NCBI GenBank assembly: GCA_036250195.1
Contig: JAVHZZ010000005.1
Location: 125,926,098-125,990,097, forward strand
Origin: Mixophyes australis
Lineage: Eukaryota; Chordata; Amphibia; Anura; Limnodynastidae
Reading direction: 5' to 3'
DNA: 64,000 nt
Part shown: positions 33,681-45,555 of the stretch, in pieces
Numbering within the stretch: position 1 is the first letter of the stretch
Layout: the number at the start of each line of letters is the position of its first letter
Notes under the pieces: model-generated
Seen by the model: only the letters and a program-made list of their open reading frames with translations
Told to the model about the DNA's origin: nothing
The model's database searches: none
Position numbers and translations under genes: made by a program

Positions 33681-33852
33681 TTAATCTCCAGCCTCAGATC
33701 AACCGCCTTGCCTTTTGCTAAAGCTTCTACTATATCCAGTGGACCCTTTGGAGTAAAAGAACCTTGTTATGAGCCATTACCATCTGCCAAATCTGGTAGG
33801 TGGCCATTACCTGGCATGTTTGGAATGTTAACACTTTTATTGCAATCTAATT

Positions 33853-33855
<3 letters not shown>

Positions 33856-33905
<50 letters not shown>
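33856..33905. repeat. (TA)n microsatellite
   Basis: About 50 bp of alternating TA in the PLE-A tail; a second run of about 70 bp lies at 34313-34382. Confidence 0.95.
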
Positions 33906-33909
<4 letters not shown>

Positions 33910-34312
33910 TAAATGCTTAGTGACATGTGTTAGTCTGTCTGTGTGTGGAAAAAATAAAACCAAGCTGCAGCGCCACCTGCTGGGCGGAGGTATACACTGA
34001 CCTACTAAATTCTTAGTGTGTGTAGAAAAAAATTCAGAAAGGGCTGAAATTTGGTATACTAAGATGTTTTTAATTTGTTCATTTAATTTGTTAATTGTTA
34101 AAAGTGTTTATAAAGATTTAAAAAAAATATATATATATTTCTTGAAGGAGAAGTGACAGTTGGGAGTGGTTGGTGGTTGCCGGGGGTGACAGTGGGGAGT
34201 GGTTGGTGGTTGAGGCCTGGGCTATGGCCCAAATGCATGACAAGAACCTTTTTAACACCTTAAGTAGCTTGATTTGACTAGAATGCATGAGTATCATGCA
34301 CGGGTTAACTTA

Positions 34313-34337
34313 TATATATATATATATATATATATCT

Positions 34338-34382
<45 letters not shown>
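34313..34382. repeat. (TA)n microsatellite
   Basis: About 70 bp of alternating TA with one tatctaga interruption, preceded by gcatgagtatcatgcacgg. Confidence 0.95.
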
Positions 34383-34385
<3 letters not shown>

Positions 34386-34665
34386 TTATTTCTACATATG
34401 TTTTTTATAATATTTTTTAATAAATTTTGATTGAATGTAATACACTATTGCACCTTCTTTTTTTCACATATGTCTGCTTTATGAATTTGAGCATTTCTTG
34501 AATGATACCCGTATCGCAATGACCATTTTTCCTCATTGTGTGGATTGGATAAAGAACGTTTTTACTAACCATTGGACTTACACTATACCTTGGACTCATG
34601 TGATGTAAATCCTGTACAATTTGTTATAGGTAGCGCCTTATGATGTTTATCCACCTTTTTTCAAA

Positions 34666-34939
34666 ATGGTTCTCAGGTCTAAGAGAATGGGTACAAGAAA
34701 TGATTGCTAGTATAGGTAAGCTCCTTATCCTTATAGCTGGTGTCTTTATAGTAATTGGCTTATGTGTCAGATGTGTTCCTACTGTGTTGAAGTATGGTAA
34801 ACGATTGACTGAGGTGACCCTGGAAAATTACATTATAGTATTATGGAGGACAGATGTCACAGAAAATGAAGTATACAATTATTATCCTGCAATAGAGTCT
34901 TGCCCGGGTGGGTTCCTTTCAGAGGGTGGAACTGTTTAA
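34666..34939 (+). pseudogene. env: ERV-C env relic, 3' piece (TM anchor and tail)
   Basis: Resumes env exactly at the 11-bp duplication. The frame reads Lys-Trp-Phe-Ser-Gly-Leu, a hydrophobic membrane span of about 24 residues, Arg-Cys-Val-Pro-Thr-Val-Leu-Lys and a cytoplasmic tail ending at a TAA. It aligns with 38.09-38.35 kb of ERV-B. With 22201-23260 this makes one env gene split by 11.4 kb of nested insertions. Confidence 0.75.
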
Positions 34940-35484
34940 GATAAATAATTGTATGAAGGAGGTACATTAATAATTTCTGTACATTGCCATCAGTTGCGAT
35001 GCAAATTATATGCAACAAAACTTTTTATTATATCATTAAAATGTGTTTAATATATCTACTAATATTTTCATATAAAATATATTGTGGTGATCTAAGTGTC
35101 AAATAATGTTTCCAACATCTGAATTATATCATGCTTGAATTCACTCAAAATTAATGAGAATGGTTCTGGGGCTATTTACATAGATTTCGCACTTAGCGTA
35201 CGCTAGTTATGGATAATATAATTTTTCTATATACTAATAGCAAGCACTTAAGGATCATTAAGAACTAGTCTGAACAAGTTTAGAGTCGGGAATTTGAAGT
35301 AAGGACACTTGACATTCCTGAAAACAATGACCAGAGGAATCCACCAATGCCACGTTGAGTATCTGAGAGTGCAAGACCCCTCAACCAATGAATGAAGACC
35401 TTACAGTTTTAACTGTGTGTTACTGTGATGTCATTTCATTTACAACTGTGCTGTGTATAAATGTAACCTCTGGCTTTTGGAAAC
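34933..35484 (+). repeat. ERV-C 3' LTR, left part (probable)
   Basis: A purine-rich agagggtggaac is followed by TGTTTAAGATAAATAATTG at 34933, parallel to the PPT/LTR junctions of ERV-B and ERV-D. A TATA-like gtataaatg lies near 35455. The right part is unclear, perhaps interrupted by the LTR-like segment from 35485. Confidence 0.4.
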
Positions 35485-36318
35485 TGTGAAGATACCAGGT
35501 TAATCTGGCCCAATGCTACCCACTTCACTTTGGCAGGCCACACAGGAGTGCCTTCCTAGGTAGGCCAGAGAAGCCTACCCAGTACCTTCTAGAGTTCTTA
35601 TTAGTTACTCAGGCAAATTCAATTAGAAAAGAACAACATTACATTTATTGTAGCAAAAACAATCACTAGAATATTATGTACACTCAGTAAATAAATGCCA
35701 GGCAGGTTTACCACATAATCTGTCCCTTACCCCACTAGCTTAAGGAGTTACAGTCACCTGGCTGTCCTGATTTGCAAACCCATGAATCTCTCTCAGCTGT
35801 ATATGTAGTCTCTGGTAGAGAATGGCATCTCAACACCAGACCTTGCACCTTCTAGGAATCAATCCACAGAATGAACATCATCTCCCCCCCTGGAGTGGCT
35901 CCTTATAACTAGGGTCAAATTTCCACAGTGTTTTCCTCTCCAAACATTTTTCTCTCTACACCCCTGGCTCTCTCCCTCTTTAAACATTGGTGGATGCTGG
36001 GGTAGAGGGGGATTGGAGATGAGCTGTTATTCCACAGAAGCTCCCCTGCGGTTTCACAGATAGAATGTCTCAGGAAGTCCTATGAAGGACAATGGGTACT
36101 AATTGGCCTTTCTCACCTCCAAATATCAGATAACAGTTAACCTCTCCGGAAATTAGCCCCTTACACTACTTTGTGATGCCACAGGGACCACAGCTGTTCC
36201 ATGCTTCCAGTAGAGAAAGAAGGGGGGAGAATGAATGCAGCTCCAGTCCCCTGACCTGTATCCTGGACACCACCTGATCTTCACCCATAACCCACCTGGC
36301 TTCAATTTGAGAACAACA
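35485..36318 (-). repeat. Candidate solo LTR
   Basis: On the - strand this segment starts tgttgttctc and ends cttcaca. It holds a TATA-like ttataagg (near 35909) followed by an aataaa signal (near 35651), the order expected within one LTR. No gag/pol flank it and no convincing target duplication was found. Tentative. Confidence 0.35.
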
Positions 36319-37220
36319 TCAACGAATTAACAACAAACACATTTTTATAATGAGTAGCATGAAATGAAGAAGTCTCTTATCTAGGCATGGTAACAATGTC
36401 AACTTATCCACATGTAATTGGACACAGCATTTGTACTCTGTTGAGCTGGGGAACAAAAGAAAGGGCTATAAAAAGTACATGCTATAATCCACATTTTGTG
36501 ATAAATGAGGGACAGGCTGGTTAAGGTGTTATCAAACTCATTTAGTCACAGCGACAATAGTATGGACGCAACAGTATCTAGGTAGATTACCTATAGTAGA
36601 AGAAGACTGACTGCAGCAGAGACTGCGACTCATGTTCACATGATTTTTTATTTTAATTATATTATATCATTTATCTATTTAAAAGAATAGGTTGGTGGGA
36701 GCAAAAGTGTACTGGCAATAGAAATGGAACTGTCATTACAAGTATGTGAATTTCACATTGTTTGCTACACAGAAAAGAAAGGAAAGGGTAACTCACCAAT
36801 ATGGGTCCCAAGTATTAACCTAAAATAGAGTTAAATGATTAGACCAGTGTGCACAATACTTTAAAAAAAAAAAAAAAGAACTGAAATAGTCTTAAAAATT
36901 ATATCAGTTTTTTAGAGCTAAACTTGTGGAATAAAACTAAAATACTCTTATTTGTCAACAGATGGTTTCTTAGTGTTTCATGGTAAGTTAATCATGTTCC
37001 ATTTTTCATGATAATTTAGCAACCACTAGAACTGTTGCTTTGGAGTCAACAGATAATATTTAATTTTTACTCAGTCAAGCGGTACTATATAAGTAAACAA
37101 TAGTAATAATAATAAAACATAAAAAAACATTTTTACAATGTTATCTCAGGTTAGGAAGTATGTTGATAAAAAATGGGTATATGTTATAGAAAATGTTGAA
37201 AACCCCTAGTATAAATGTAC
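36319..37220. other. Unassigned AT-rich sequence
   Basis: No gene or recognised element. An A-run lies at about 36862-36877. Bases 37217-37220 (gtac) are the left target duplication of ERV-B. Confidence 0.5.
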
Positions 37221-38059
37221 TGTTAAGTGCGTACTGTCGCTAACCAATAATGATTGTCGAATCTCAATTTTGTGTTTCCAGCGCACAAAGATTTATTCTC
37301 TTAAAGTAACAGTAGATATTCAAGCGAAAATTATAATAAGTACAGCCGTTACTTATCGCAGGCGCTCTGGATCCAGTGTGCAGTCATTCAATCCTGAAGT
37401 CTGGGGGACAAGATGTCTGAACACTAGATGAGGATCTGCTGCTTATATGCACACAGAAATACAGTAAAACAATGTAGATGGTATAGCTTTGATTCTATTG
37501 GTCCAGGTTTCAGGAAGGTCCAAGGGGTTGTCAATCATTGGCTAGTTTAAGCTCAGGAATCCAAAGGAGGGGGTCATCTCTCCAGGGGATGAGCTCTGAT
37601 CTTCCCGCCAAGATTACTCAGTCATAATAGTCCATAATTCCTTAACATTAATAGCTTGCATATGCACTCTGCGATTCCTTCGCAAAGTGAACCGGACAGT
37701 CGCAAATGCGAAGAGGATTAGTATGATGCCACACATGACTAGATTCCTTCAACGTGTACCATATGTTTTACTGATATGCATATAATTTATATTATTACAT
37801 ATAAATACTACTATATTTCGACATAAATGACTATGTGTTGCAACTACCTTTAATGTGTACTATTTTACAAGTGTGAGTGTGCGAATGTATGTAAAAGACT
37901 AAATACTGTTGTTTCCACGTGTTGCAGCTGCATACGCCCTTCCACACCGTAGCGTGCCCTTTTACGCCTTAGCGTACCGTACGCATCTTTTCAGACAAAG
38001 ACAACCAAGTTTGCTCGATTTTAATTGAAATGACTTTATCCAATATGCTGACTTTGACA
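37221..38059 (-). repeat. ERV-B 3' LTR
   Basis: TG...CA ends on the - strand (tgtcaaagtc ... cttaaca). TATA-like catataagcag near 37440 and aataaatcttt near 37290 mark promoter and polyadenylation signals. I count about 25 differences from the other LTR by eye, six clustered near 37675. Confidence 0.9.
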
Positions 38060-38085
38060 GCTCCATCCTTTGATAGTATAATAAA
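38060..38085 (-). promoter_or_regulatory. ERV-B polypurine tract region
   Basis: On the - strand caaaggatggagc directly precedes the LTR TGTC. It primes plus-strand DNA synthesis in retroviruses. The matching positions in ERV-C (34921-34932) and ERV-D (4116-4127) are similarly purine-rich. Confidence 0.6.
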
Positions 38086-38088
38086 CTA

Positions 38089-39878
38089 TCACCTAATCAC
38101 CGTTTCAAGTTCAGGGTTATACAACACTTCTTCACATACCATGATCTCGGTGTCTTGCACCACCCTTTCTGTCTCGTTCTCAGTGTTTCTTCTAGAAGAC
38201 TGTTTCCCACACTTCAACACAGTAGGAACACATTTGACAAATAAACCAATTGCTAAGATGACACCCAGTATAAGGAGAAGGAGCTTACCTACACTAGCAA
38301 CCATTTCCTGTACCCATTCCCCCAGACCAGAGAACCATTTCACAGGGTTCAACCATGAGAACCAACCTGCCACCTTTTCCCCGACCTCATATAACGAAGA
38401 ATTATTATTTCTTCGAAATTCCCATTTCAGTTGCAGAATTTCATCCATCTTCCGGTCTATAACCTCCTAAGGGTCATCCGTATTATTGGTGATGTACGTG
38501 CAACATTTTACACCGAACTGGGTGGCCAGTGTCACACACTACCCACCAGTAATAGAGGTGAGATAATTTAGTACCAGTCTATGTTGCACCAACTCCTTCT
38601 TGTACGCTTGTAGCTCCCTTCCAGTATACCTGAAAGTGCCATCATACATCTCAGTGATATTATCTATTAATTTAGCTAGGTCTTGGATATATTTAAAGTT
38701 TAATGTTCCCCGAGCGGTCCTGGTGAGATCTAGAGCAACCATAACTTGAAACCCAGCGGTTTCGCTAATCAATTTTGTAGCTATGGGTTCCTCACCAGGA
38801 ATCATATTTCTCTTGTCACGGTGTTCATACTGTGTGTAAATGTATGTTGGTGATGTAGTCTTGTGAATACCAACCATTTCCTCATGAGTAATAGTCATGA
38901 TTTCAGGAACTAGTTTAGCTAAAAAACACAAGCCCTTGGAACTCGGAGTCACCCAGGAATAAGCTTTTCTTCCACAAACAAAATATACATCATCAGGGAG
39001 AACATAAGGAACAGTATGCCCATTAATTATATCACACAGAGTTTTGACAAAACTACCCATGCCTAGAGTCTTCATTTGCTCAAGACACGTGTCAGCATGG
39101 ATCACATTCTCACAATTATCTATAGAGACTTTGCCAATGGACATTTTCTTATGTTTGGTTATACGCCCTAATTTATAACTTCCATCAACATTCCTGCCTA
39201 TTGGTGACCTTGTGAGTCTCCCTCTAAAATGAGTGGGGCGAGCCATTGTCTGATCTGATGGATCAGCTTCCCAATTCTCCAGACGTTTTGCATGAGAGAT
39301 ATTCAGGTACAGCAAAGATCTGTCTACAGAGTATTGTCGAAGCGTTAGACTAGGAGACCTAGTGTTATTGTACCTTCCCTCTATGGGCCTCCCACCCCTC
39401 ATTTGAGTACTTCGGAGATGTTTAAAGGGATTGGCACTAGTCCTATGTTATGCTGCCCCTGTGGCACATGAGAGCACACCCAGCACTAGGTTTGGTTTAG
39501 CACCTTACCCACCAGGGAGTGATAATCCTCCAAAGGATGCCCGCCCACATTCAGATTACCGGCGGACTGACATTGCTGGATGCATCTCTCTTCAATGAAA
39601 GAGTCGCAGAACTTGCAGATACAATACTCATCAGACAATAGCCCCTCACACTGCATCCGAGTTCCTGAGCTAGCAGACCTTTTGATAACCCCCGGACCAA
39701 GCTGGATAATGAGCTGCTCTGAGTATTCTAATAACTTTTTCTCTGCCTCCATCTCATCCGCATCACTACCAGAACCCTCCTCCGTCCTCCATCCTCCTTC
39801 ACAAAAATAGAATGTCCTAGAAAAAGTAAAAACAAGGAAAATCCTGGAACAAAACAAAAACAAAAACCCCCACTCCAT
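38089..39878 (-). pseudogene. env: ERV-B env, three broken segments
   Basis: Segment 1 (39486-39878) begins with an ATG and a hydrophobic signal-like N-terminus, then an acidic stretch and paired cysteines. Just past its TAG, the same frame reads Cys-Trp-Val-Cys, the SU disulphide-exchange motif of class I retroviruses. A shift near 39402 leads to segment 2 (38539-39402), spanning the rest of SU and much of TM. TAG at 38539-38541 and 38467-38469 interrupt the Cys...Cys-Cys loop region. Segment 3 (38089-38448) has a Trp-rich pre-membrane stretch, a span of about 20 residues (Leu-Leu-Leu-Leu-Ile-Leu-Gly-Val) and a tail. It is not translatable as one protein. Confidence 0.8.
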
Positions 39879-39935
39879 CTCTGGAAAGATAGTTCTGGGG
39901 CAACGTCTCTGGTTCAGGTGTCTCGACTGCAGGCT

Positions 39936-41027
39936 TTAGGTCTCCCGGAACAGACTCACAAGTGACAAATCTTTGTCGTCGGTCTCAGTTTTATCTTGCA
40001 CTTTCTCCGGATTATGGACTCTCCTGCAGTGGGTGGAATGGACCCAAGTGTCTCTCTCTGCAACTTTCAGCCATGTAGTACTGGGCAGCAGCACTTGGTA
40101 CGGGCCTTCCCAACGGTCTGTTAAACTACCTGAACGTAAGAAATTGCGGATCATAACATAGTCTCCAGGTTCAACATCATGACAGTTCGTTTCTGGCATA
40201 CCAGGTGACAGCATTTTTAGTTTTTGTTGTTGTTGCTTTAGCTGTCTACTCATTCTTATAAGATATTGTACAGTCACTTCATTATTACACTTCAAGTCGT
40301 CTAGTGGACTCACGATCAAATGAGGTTGTTGTCCGTACAGTATCTCAAAGGGGGACAGATTAAGAGGAGGTCTGGGAGTGGTCCGAATGCTATGGAGAAC
40401 CAATGGCAAAGCCTCGGGCCATGAAAACCCAGTTTCAGCCATTACCTTACCAAGCTTGTTCTTTATAGTACCGTTTACTCTCTCTACCTTACCACTGGAT
40501 TGTGGTCGGTAAAGGGTGTGAAGTCTGCTACCGATTCCCATGAGTTTACACATATTTTGGAAGATATCACCAGTAAAGTGGGTACCCCTATCACTTTCAA
40601 TGATTCTAGGGATACCGAACCTACATACAAAATCTTGTACAATTTTCTTTGCAGTGAACACAGCAGTATTAGTGGCTGCCGGATATGCTTCTACCCAACC
40701 GGAAAACACATCAATACACACTAACACAGACTTTAAATTCCTGCACGGTGGTAATTGGATATAGTCAATTTGTATTACCTGAAAAGGTCCGTCTGTAGGA
40801 GGGATGTGGGATGGCTCAGTTGGAATAGTTGTCCCGACATTTTTCCTCAAACAAGTAAAACATGACATTGCTTTCTTACCAGCCTGAGAGGAAAATCCAG
40901 GAGCACACCAGTATGCTCACACCAGTTTGCACATACCTTCTTTACCCAGGTGAGTCAGACCGTGTGCTGCTTCAGCCAGACTTGAAAAGTATGTTCGGGG
41001 AGCTACAGGCTTACCTTGTCCATCCCT
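39936..41027 (-). pseudogene. pol: ERV-B integrase
   Basis: The zinc domain (His-X3-His ... Cys-X2-Cys) reads through 40850-40990 but carries an in-frame TGA at 40917-40919. The 310-codon remainder has the catalytic Asp in Gln-Ile-Asp-Tyr, Glu-Ser-Asp-Arg-Gly, and the Glu in Lys-Val-Glu-Arg-Val-Asn with the expected 35-residue spacing. A GPY-like Trp-Glu-Gly-Pro-Tyr follows in the C-terminal domain. It ends 58 bp before the env start. Core residues are intact, so the loss comes from the upstream stop. Confidence 0.85.
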
Positions 41028-41801
41028 CTAGAGTCCTGAGGACTCTTGACCACATCCCTTCGCCTTCCAGACCGCCTTTTCCTGCATGGAACACAAATCT
41101 TGCATTTCAATTAATTTCTGCATGTCTAATGTCTGAAAAACCATCATAGTCTTGGTCGATACAGTCATAGGTTGCCCTGCTGCCCATTTAGCAGCTTTGT
41201 CTGCCCTGTTGTTGCCCAATGACACTAGGTCTTCTTCAAAGGTATGGGCTTTGCACTTTATGATGGCTACTGTTCTGGGTAACTGTATCGCTGTCAGAAG
41301 TCCTTTTATGTGTTGTGAGTGTGCCACTGGCGTACCTGCTGCTGTCGTAAAGTTTCTAAGACGCCAAAGGGCCCCAAAATCATGCACTACCCCGAAGGGG
41401 TACCTAGAGTCAGTATATATATTGGCTGATTTACCCTCTGCCAACTCACACACTCTCCTTAATGCTACAAGTTCCGCCACCTGGGCTGAGTGAGGTGGGC
41501 CAAGGGGTTTAGCTTCTACCACATCCTGATCGTCTACCACAGCGTAACCAGTACATAGCTCTCCCGTCTCTGTCTGTCTATGACAACTTCCGTTTGTATA
41601 AAACGTAAAATCTACATTTTCTAAGGGGATGTCACGTATGTCGGGCCTTGCAGTAAAGGTCTGATTCAGGTGTTCCATACAGTAATGCGTGTCAGTATTC
41701 TTGCCTAACTCATCATCGACCAGGGTCTCCTCAACTCCCACCCTTTGTGTCTCTAGAGACACATATGGAAGGTATGTAGTTGGATTTAAGGTGCTACATC
41801 A
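41028..41801 (-). pseudogene. pol: ERV-B RNase H
   Basis: In frame with RT above and integrase below, bounded by TGA (41799-41801) and TAG (41028-41030). The conserved Glu (Val-Ala-Glu-Leu), Asp (Tyr-Thr-Asp-Ser-Arg) and final Asp (Ala-Asp-Lys-Ala-Ala) are present. The first active-site position reads Tyr-Thr-Asn-Gly-Ser, Asn where the family has Asp. RNase H would degrade the RNA strand during reverse transcription. Confidence 0.8.
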
Positions 41802-42890
41802 TTTGATGGTGATGTTTGAGGGTGCCATCAGGGCTAGTTCCCACTTTGTGAATCTAGCTGAAGAAACATGTCTGGTTTGGGCTGAATTTAACAGAGCTGA
41901 TACAGCAAGGGGTGTATAAGCAGTTGAATTATGTCCTAATACTACGTCCTCGCTCTTACTTACCAGAAGAGCAGTTGCTGCTACAGTTCTGAAACATGTT
42001 GGGAGTGATCTTGCCACATTGTCAAATTGTGCACTGTAGTATGCTACTGGTCTGCTAGCGTCACCATGTTTCTGTGTGAGGACCCTTGCTGCACAACCAT
42101 CAGCTTCCGTACAGTATAGCTCAAAAGGCTTTTCATAATCAGGTATTCCCAATGCAGGTTCTCTAGTCAGACTATCTTTAAGATTAAAGAACGCTTGCTC
42201 TGACTCTTCTGTCTGTACAACACGTTCTGGTTTTGAGGAAGAGACTAGCTCCTGCAATGGTAATGCCAGAATAGAAAAACCTGGGATCCAGGATCTACAG
42301 TATCCACACATCCCCAGGAAAGTAAGAATCTGCTTCTGGCTCTGCGGCAGAGTCATGTGTTGTATGGCCTCAATCCTGTCGGTTGTCAGGTTCCTTAGCC
42401 CTTTAGTGAGGCAGTGTCCTAAGTATTTGACCTTAATCTGACATGGCTGTAATTTGTCCTTTGCCACCTTGTGCCCTGTTTGTGAGAGATGGAGCAACAA
42501 CAATTTAGTATCATGTAAACATGACATAAAAGAATCAGAGCACAGCAACAAATCGTCCACATATTGAATTAGAACAGACCCATTGTGGGTTTGAAAGGAT
42601 TGCAAACAGCCATGTAAGGCTTGGGAGAAAATACTGGGGCTGTCAATGAACCCCTGGGGTAGTCTGGTCCATGTGTATTGCACTCCCCGGTAGGAGAATG
42701 CAAAAAGGTATTGACAGTCAGGGTGAAGAGGGACTGAGAAGAAAGCAGAACTTAGGTCAATGACAGTAAAATGATTAGCAGACGGTGGAATCTGCATGAG
42801 GATGACAGCTGGATTTAGCACTGTGGGGAATTGGCTCTCAACAACTTTATTAATTCCCCTTAAGTCCTGGACTAATCTATAGCCCCCCCT
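41802..42890 (-). pseudogene. pol: ERV-B reverse transcriptase
   Basis: Frame open from a seven-C run at 42883-42889 (G-run on the - strand), where it is shifted relative to the protease frame. Visible: Leu-Val-Gln-Asp-Leu-Arg before the first Met, the catalytic Val-Ile-Asp-Leu-Ser-Ser-Ala-Phe-Phe, Leu-Pro-Gln-Gly-Phe, and Tyr-Val-Asp-Asp in Ile-Gln-Tyr-Val-Asp-Asp-Leu-Leu. Tyr-Val-Asp-Asp is the gamma/epsilon-type form. The thumb and connection run to the TGA at 41799. Confidence 0.85.
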
Positions 42891-43579
42891 TCACTCTTCT
42901 TCACAGGAAAAATGGGACTATTTGCTGTACTGGCTGCACGAATTAAAATCCCTTGTTGTAACAGCCTCTTAATAACAGGATATACCCCAAGTTCCACCTC
43001 TGGTTTTAATGGATACTGTGGGATTTTTGGAGCTATCCTACCACTTTTTAGATTTACCATGACAGGGGCTACATTTGCCATCAGTCCAGTGTCCTGTCCA
43101 TCTCTGGTCCATAGTGAACCTGGTATTTCCAGCAACATCCCCTTTACTTGAGATGGACTTGGTTCTATTACAGTAGAGTGTAACATTAACCTTTGAGGGG
43201 TGTCCAATATGTCCTGTACCTCATGAGCGACCTTCTTGGGTATATCTAGGAACACACCATCTGAAGTAAAGTATATGACACATCCCATTTTACATAACAA
43301 GTCTTTACCTAGCAAGTTAGTAGGAGCCGCTGCAGCCAAGAGAAACGAATGCTTAGTATGCAGAGGCCCGATAGTAACTTCAGCGGGTTTAGTTAGAGGA
43401 TAATGTAACACTCTTCCCGTTACCCCCATAGCTGGAATAGTTTTACTGGTCACCTGTAGATTAAAAGGAGAGGTTATCACAGATCTGGCCGCCCCTTTAT
43501 CTACAAGAAAAGTTTGTTTCCTACCAGCTATGTCAACTATCATTGTTGGTTCTTCCCTCAGACTCTCAGTTAACCTCAC
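42872..43579 (-). pseudogene. pro: ERV-B protease and RT N-terminus
   Basis: 235-codon frame. The aspartic protease flap and Leu-Leu-Gly-Lys-Asp region are recognisable. The active-site triad reads Leu-Val-Asp-Lys-Gly-Ala-Ala, with Lys where retroviral proteases have Thr or Ser. The C-terminal 60 residues are the start of RT (Pro-Gln-Tyr-Pro-Leu-Lys ... Pro-Ile-Phe-Pro-Val-Lys-Lys). The frame is lost at the G-run 42883-42889. It lies in a different frame from gag. Confidence 0.8.
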
Positions 43580-43709
43580 TGGCTGTAGACTACAGGTATG
43601 ACCTGACCCCTAGCACTGACTATTGCTTTCCCGCGCAGCATTTGCTGCTATAACATGCGCAGGTAACTGTGTGTTCACTTGCCTATGTGTGTTTCTCCGT
43701 GGAGGATAC

Positions 43710-45239
43710 CTATATGATTCCCTTCCTTGATGTTTCTTTCCTTGCTTCTGGACAGAATCTCCTTATGTGTCCCTCTTTATGACAGCGAAAACATACCATT
43801 ACCTTCTTACCTGTGTCGTATGCTTGGTATGTTTGTGGTTGTGTGCGTATTCCCTCCAAAGCCTGAATACTCACCGTCATCAACCTATCACCTTTCTCTT
43901 CTTTCTTTCTAAAGATATTTTTATCATGTTCCACAGCAATTTCTCTAAGAGAATATACCGTGCTGCCTCTTCAAGCAGGGGTTGAGGTTTGTACTCTTGT
44001 TTTTAGATTTTCCTTTAAACCATCCATCAGTACTGTTACCGCTACTTCCCTATGATGTGGGTTCTCCCTTATATCTGATACCCCAGTAAACTGTGTCATT
44101 GATGCAAGAGCTCTACCAAAATAGTCCGCTGAAGTTTCACTATCTTTTTGTTTTATGGTGAAAATCTTACTCCAATTTACCACTTCTGAAAAATAGATGG
44201 CTAAATGTTTGACAATTTGTTCTATATTCTCTTGGTTAATCTCATCAGTCAAGGTGTCATCTTCGTCCAACAAACAATCTTTAATAAATTTTTGTATGTC
44301 AGTATTGGGAGGAAGACAAGCCCTCAACACTACACGCCAATCCTTATTGGTTGGTTCGTGTGCATTTCCTAAGTCTTTAACAAATTTCTGACATTTAGCC
44401 AACTCCTTTCTAGGGTCTGGGAATTCAGTCATAATGGAACGTAATTCTGATCTAGTCCAGGGACAATGCATTGTAACATTTTTTAAAGGGACTACACCAT
44501 CCTTATCCGCTTTCCCATTGGGAACTGATATTGTGCGGACTGGGTATGCACCCACTGGTTCCCTGGCTCCAGAAGTCACTACCGGATCTGCTGTTTCAAG
44601 ACTTAGAACGCTATCACGCCTAGTGATCACACTACTCATACCTATCTCAGCCATTGCTCCTTTCCCATACTTAAGCTGAACCTCTAGCATATTAACAGCA
44701 TGAGCAATGGCCGAAATCACAGTGGGTTCATCTTCATCTTTTGATACACTTGTTTTAAACTGACTTAAAACAGGATATAATTTAGCAATTTCTCTTTTTT
44801 CAGTTTTAATAACGGCTGTACTTACCCCTCCCGCCACATAAGGTGGCGGGGGCGCGCTTGCACTGAGTTCTCCACGCTTCTCAACGGCTACTTCCGTTGT
44901 GCGCGCGCTTTTCGCTACGCCTACTTCCGCTGTGCATTCGCTGCTCTGCCACGTGTTACCTTCCATTTGACACAATTTTAAACAATCATTATGTCTATTT
45001 CTCTTTTTCGTTGACTTAATCAACCATACTTTATCTTTAACAGTATTTAGTACCTCTGCATTAAAACTCCCTATTTTTGGGAAAGGCCTATCACAATCTT
45101 TTGTCATCTTGACCCACGTGTCGCAATACGCAGTTGCGTATGCACCATATTTAATACACATGAGAAATCTCGCTGACCCAATAGGCCCTTCCTTTGGCAG
45201 TACAACATCAACCATCTCTAGCATTTGCTTAGCACCCAT
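43710..45239 (-). pseudogene. gag: ERV-B gag
   Basis: Starts at an ATG (45237-45239, Met-Gly-Ala) and runs 422 codons to a TGA at 43971-43973. The same frame then continues to 43710. Features in order: an N-terminal matrix-like part with a Met-Gly myristoylation-type start; a Pro-Pro-Pro-Pro-Tyr late-domain motif near residue 132; a capsid region; and after the TGA one zinc knuckle (Cys-Phe-Arg-Cys-His-Lys-Glu-Gly-His-Ile-Arg-Arg-Phe-Cys). So a single nonsense codon separates capsid from nucleocapsid. The leader upstream is split by gypsy-G. Confidence 0.85.
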
Positions 45240-45550
45240 TGTGAAAACAACCTATTTCTCAACGCTACGCAAAAAGACTTTTTACCTGTTCTTCTTTCAA
45301 ACAGAACCTACTAGAGATTTATATCCATGGACTGTTTCACAGGCTGCGCCCACACACCTCCTAACACAGAAATATCACTATGGACAACAGAAATATCAGC
45401 TCCTCGATATCCTGGCTCTCCACAAAATTCTGTTGAGTATTACTGAACTGGTAGTACCGGAGTTTACCCGTTTGTACCAGCGTAATTCCTCCAGCCATTC
45501 AACCCAAGTCACAAGCACGGTTGCACAATAAACCATGTGGTTCGATCGCA

Positions 45551-45555
45551 CCGCT
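45551..45555 (+). repeat. gypsy-G target duplication, left copy
   Basis: ccgct, repeated at 51220-51224. Both copies are ERV-B leader sequence. Confidence 0.85.

Larger units (their letters stand above)
23261..34665 (+). mobile_element. PLE-A: decayed Penelope-like element with inverted arms
   Basis: Inserted in ERV-C env between 11-bp duplications. The left arm (23261-23429 plus 27856-29240) and right arm (31790-33740) are reverse complements, each containing the GIY-YIG end of the PLE frame, a Harbinger-like MITE and a hammerhead-like motif. The centre holds the remaining N-terminal and RT parts on the + strand. A tail of about 0.9 kb with long (TA)n follows the right arm. The left arm is split by element F. 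It is older than PLE-B, because frames are broken and arms have diverged. Confidence 0.7.

Noticed and set aside
38030..44679. + strand ORFs across ERV-B (for example 38030-38470, 40500-40764, 41152-41493)
   Set aside because: Antisense shadows of env, integrase and RNase H.
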